This document shows positions 6,684-8,672 of a DNA stretch of 8,672 nt, in pieces (the stretch's first letter is position 1; each line of letters starts with the position of its first letter). The DNA lies in NCBI GenBank assembly GCA_009780755.1, contig WQZL01000106.1, positions 1 to 8,672 of the forward strand. Reading direction: 5' to 3'. This stretch comes from Promicromonosporaceae bacterium (GTDB lineage Bacteria > Actinomycetota > Actinomycetes > Actinomycetales > Cellulomonadaceae). Made by a program: the position numbers and the translations under genes. The notes beneath the pieces are model-generated. The model had not been told where the DNA came from. It made no database searches and saw only the letters and a list, made by a program, of their open reading frames with translations.

Positions 6684-8672
6684 TCAGCCAGCCCGCGTGA
6701 CCTGAATTTGGCGGGTGGCAGCATCCGATGGAGTGATGGTTAGGGAGACCGCAAGGGTTTCGGCCATTACTAGGTCGCGGTGGGATTCGATGGCGGCAAT
6801 CTTCTGGGAGGGAACCCCGAGCGTTAGATCTATGCGGTCAGCCACCGCCAGTCCGGCGGCCTTGCGGGCATCCTGGATGTCACGGATCGCATCGCGGGCA
6901 TAACCCTCGGCCTCCAACTCGGGCGTGAGCGCCAGATCGAGTACGACGAAGCCCCCGGCGGGAAGGACCGCCGCGGCGAGCGCGGGAGCTGCGTCTAGGT
7001 CCGGCGACTCGTTAGCGTTCGCGCAGGATGACGTGGTGATGGTTTCTAGCGTGTATTCCGTTTCCAGCAACGGAACCGGACCGTCCTCCGTGGTGATGAC
7101 TACGGTGCCGCTGGCATCGCGAGTCCAGGCGCCGGCCTTGGCGGCCTTGATCGCCGCCTGCACGCCACGACCCAGGCGCGGGCCGGCCGCGCGGGCATTG
7201 ACGGCCAGGCGTTCGATGATGCCAAAACGTTCGGCAGCCGTTTCATCGGCCAAAACGAGTTCGACATCCTTGACGTTGAGCTCGGTGCGGAGCAGGTTCA
7301 CGTAATCTGCGAGCGCCACCGGGTTTTCTACCGCGACGGTGAGGCGAGCCAGCGGTTGACGGACGCGCAGCTTGTTGGCCTTGCGCAGCGATAGCGCGGT
7401 GGAGACCACGGCACGCACCTGGTCCATCGCGGCAACGAGGGCGTCATCGGGCAGGAGGGCATCGATCGGGGGCCAATCGGTCAGATGAACCGAGCGGCCG
7501 CCGGTAAGGCCGCGCCAGATTTCCTCGGTGAGCAGCGGGGCCAACGGGGCCGCCACACGGCACAACGTTTCCAGCACGGTGTAGAGGGTGTCGAAGGCGT
7601 CGACATCCTCCTGCCAGAAGCGATCACGCTGCGTGCGGACGTACCAGTTGGTCAGCACATCCAGGTAGACGCGCACCGACTCGCAGGCGCCCGCAATGTC
7701 GTAGGCGTCCAGCTGCGCCATCGTCGCCGCCACCAGGTCGTGGGTTTTGGCGAGGATGTAGCGGTCGAGGGCGGGCAGGGATGGGACTCGGTCGGCGGTG
7801 ATGGCGGTGGCGGTGTAACCAGCTCGGTTCTGCATTCGGGCTGCGTTGGCGTGTTCTTCGCTTCGCTTATCAACGCCTGCCTTGCCCTCAGCAAAACACG
7901 AGCAAGCTCGGTTCTGCATTCGGGCTGCGTTGGCGTACAGGGTAAAGAAGTAGTAGGTACTCCACATGGGCAGCAGGGCTTGGCGGACGGCGTCACGAAT
8001 ACCCTCTTCGGTGACGATGAGGTTGCCGCCGCGCAGGATGGGCGAGGCCATCAGGAACCAGCGCATGGCGTCAGAACCGTCGCGGTCGAATACCTCACGC
8101 ACATCCGGGTAGTTCTTCAGTGATTTGCTCATCTTGCGGCCATCGGAGCCAAGCACGATGCCGTGGGAGACGGCCGTCTTGAATGCTGGACGGTCGAACA
8201 GGGCCGTGGCCAGCACATGCAGGGTGTAGAACCAGCCGCGGGTCTGCCCGATGTACTCGACGATAAAGTCGCCCGGGTAGTGGTGTTCAAACCATTCCTG
8301 ATTCTCAAACGGGTAGTGCACCTGGGCATACGGCATGGAGCCGGAGTCCACCCAGACGTCCATCACGTCCTCGACGCGACGCATGGTGCTTTGCCCGGTG
8401 GGGTCATCGGGGTTGGGGCGGGTCAACTCATCGATGAATGGGCGATGCAGGTCGGTGACCTCCACCCCGAAGTCGCGTTGCAGTTCTGCGACAGAGCCGT
8501 AGACGTCAATGCGGGGGCATTGCGGGTTGTCGCTCTTCCAGACGGGCACCGGCGATCCCCAGAAGCGGTTGCGGGTGATCGACCAGTCGCGGGCATTTTC
8601 CAGCCACTTGCCGAAAATGCCCTGCTGGATATGCTCTGGAGTCCAGGCGATCTGCTCGTTTAGTTCAAGCAT
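6684..8672 (-). CDS. ileS: Isoleucyl-tRNA synthetase, C-terminal part (5' end outside window)
   Basis: This class I synthetase charges tRNA-Ile with isoleucine in the cytoplasm. About 662 codons are visible; the full protein is normally about 1,050-1,100 residues. The Met at the window edge is internal, because the sequence begins inside the catalytic region (LENARDWSITRNRFWGSP). The KMSKS loop is intact at visible residues 180-184 (GRKMSKSLKNYPDV). VWVDSGSMPYAQVHYPF and VEYIGQTRGWFYTLH precede it, and the anticodon-binding domain starts near DRYILAKTHDLV. The KMSKSLKNYPD form and the lack of a C-terminal zinc-binding Cys cluster place it in the eukaryote-like (type 2) clade. Visible residues 251-284 are an insertion absent from homologues as I know them; it stays in frame, so the gene is probably functional. 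It ends in TGA at 6684-6686. Confidence 0.96.
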   Translation of the reverse strand: MLELNEQIAWTPEHIQQGIFGKWLENARDWSITRNRFWGSPVPVWKSDNPQCPRIDVYGSVAELQRDFGVEVTDLHRPFIDELTRPNPDDPTGQSTMRRVEDVMDVWVDSGSMPYAQVHYPFENQEWFEHHYPGDFIVEYIGQTRGWFYTLHVLATALFDRPAFKTAVSHGIVLGSDGRKMSKSLKNYPDVREVFDRDGSDAMRWFLMASPILRGGNLIVTEEGIRDAVRQALLPMWSTYYFFTLYANAARMQNRACSCFAEGKAGVDKRSEEHANAARMQNRAGYTATAITADRVPSLPALDRYILAKTHDLVAATMAQLDAYDIAGACESVRVYLDVLTNWYVRTQRDRFWQEDVDAFDTLYTVLETLCRVAAPLAPLLTEEIWRGLTGGRSVHLTDWPPIDALLPDDALVAAMDQVRAVVSTALSLRKANKLRVRQPLARLTVAVENPVALADYVNLLRTELNVKDVELVLADETAAERFGIIERLAVNARAAGPRLGRGVQAAIKAAKAGAWTRDASGTVVITTEDGPVPLLETEYTLETITTSSCANANESPDLDAAPALAAAVLPAGGFVVLDLALTPELEAEGYARDAIRDIQDARKAAGLAVADRIDLTLGVPSQKIAAIESHRDLVMAETLAVSLTITPSDAATRQIQVTRAG
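7821..7852. repeat. 32-bp direct repeat, copy 1
   Basis: It is identical over 32 bases to 7905-7936. The offset is 84 bp, or 28 codons, so both copies are read in the same ileS frame and each encodes NAARMQNRA. Confidence 0.92.
7821..7922 (-). repeat. 102-bp in-frame insertion in ileS
   Basis: In related synthetases the text around TLYANAA runs directly into a GY... linker. Here 34 residues beginning RMQNRACSCFAEGK and ending NAARMQNRA intervene between visible residues 250 and 285. The segment is exactly 34 codons and has no stop in the coding frame. Five of its six frames are open; only the remaining minus-strand frame has a stop (TGA). Its codons (several CGA, TGT, TTT, GTT) look unlike the surrounding gene. 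The site is the linker between the catalytic core and the anticodon-binding domain, which could tolerate extra residues. Origin as an inserted repeat element is inferred. Confidence 0.65.
7905..7936. repeat. 32-bp direct repeat, copy 2
   Basis: This is the second exact copy, separated from the first by 52 bases. Its outer 14 bases (7923-7936) encode the YANAA stretch expected in normal IleRS, so this copy spans the junction between native and inserted sequence. Confidence 0.92.

Noticed and set aside
7000..7045. Unusual SSCANANESPD linker in IleRS as a second insertion remnant
   Set aside because: It shares no sequence with the 102-bp insertion and has no repeat; variable linkers here are common in the family.
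7485..8123. Plus-strand open frame opposite ileS
   Set aside because: It is the antisense shadow of a clearly coding ileS region in high-GC DNA, with no family resemblance.

Overview
The window is high-GC DNA, most likely from an actinobacterium. The evidence is the codon use, a four-helix membrane protein of an actinobacterial family (DUF6328), an isoleucyl-tRNA synthetase (IleRS) of the eukaryote-like clade common in actinobacteria, and LacI-type operators with a central CG. I would guess the Actinomycetales or a close relative, but the sequence alone cannot name the genus.

Layout: (1) 1-1394, minus strand, a lipoprotein substrate-binding subunit of a family-5 ABC importer, cut by the left edge. 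(2) 1395-1709, a 315-base intergenic region with three LacI-type operator-like sites; two overlap each other and cover a TTGACA -35 box. (3) 1710-4352, minus strand, a complete GH78 alpha-L-rhamnosidase without a signal peptide. (4) 4353-4513, a divergent control region with a perfect 14-bp palindrome related to the other operators. (5) 4514-6037, plus strand, a complete GH43 beta-xylosidase/alpha-L-arabinofuranosidase, also without a signal peptide. (6) 6034-6567, minus strand, a small DUF6328-type membrane protein whose stop codon overlaps that of the GH43 gene. (7) 6568-6683, a gap filled mostly by a 31-bp perfect inverted repeat. (8) 6684-8672, minus strand, the C-terminal part of ileS, cut by the right edge.

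Genes 1, 3 and 5 look like one sugar-scavenging locus. A membrane-anchored binding protein would capture a short glycoside or oligosaccharide, an importer encoded outside the window would bring it in, and two cytoplasmic exo-glycosidases would remove rhamnose and xylose or arabinose. Related operator-like sites in front of all three genes suggest control by one LacI-family repressor, which is not in the window. The membrane protein and ileS are not obviously related to this locus.

The two most unusual signals are a 102-bp in-frame insertion in ileS carrying a 32-bp perfect direct repeat, and the inverted repeat just downstream of ileS, whose arms are themselves built from a unit repeated at a 19-bp period.
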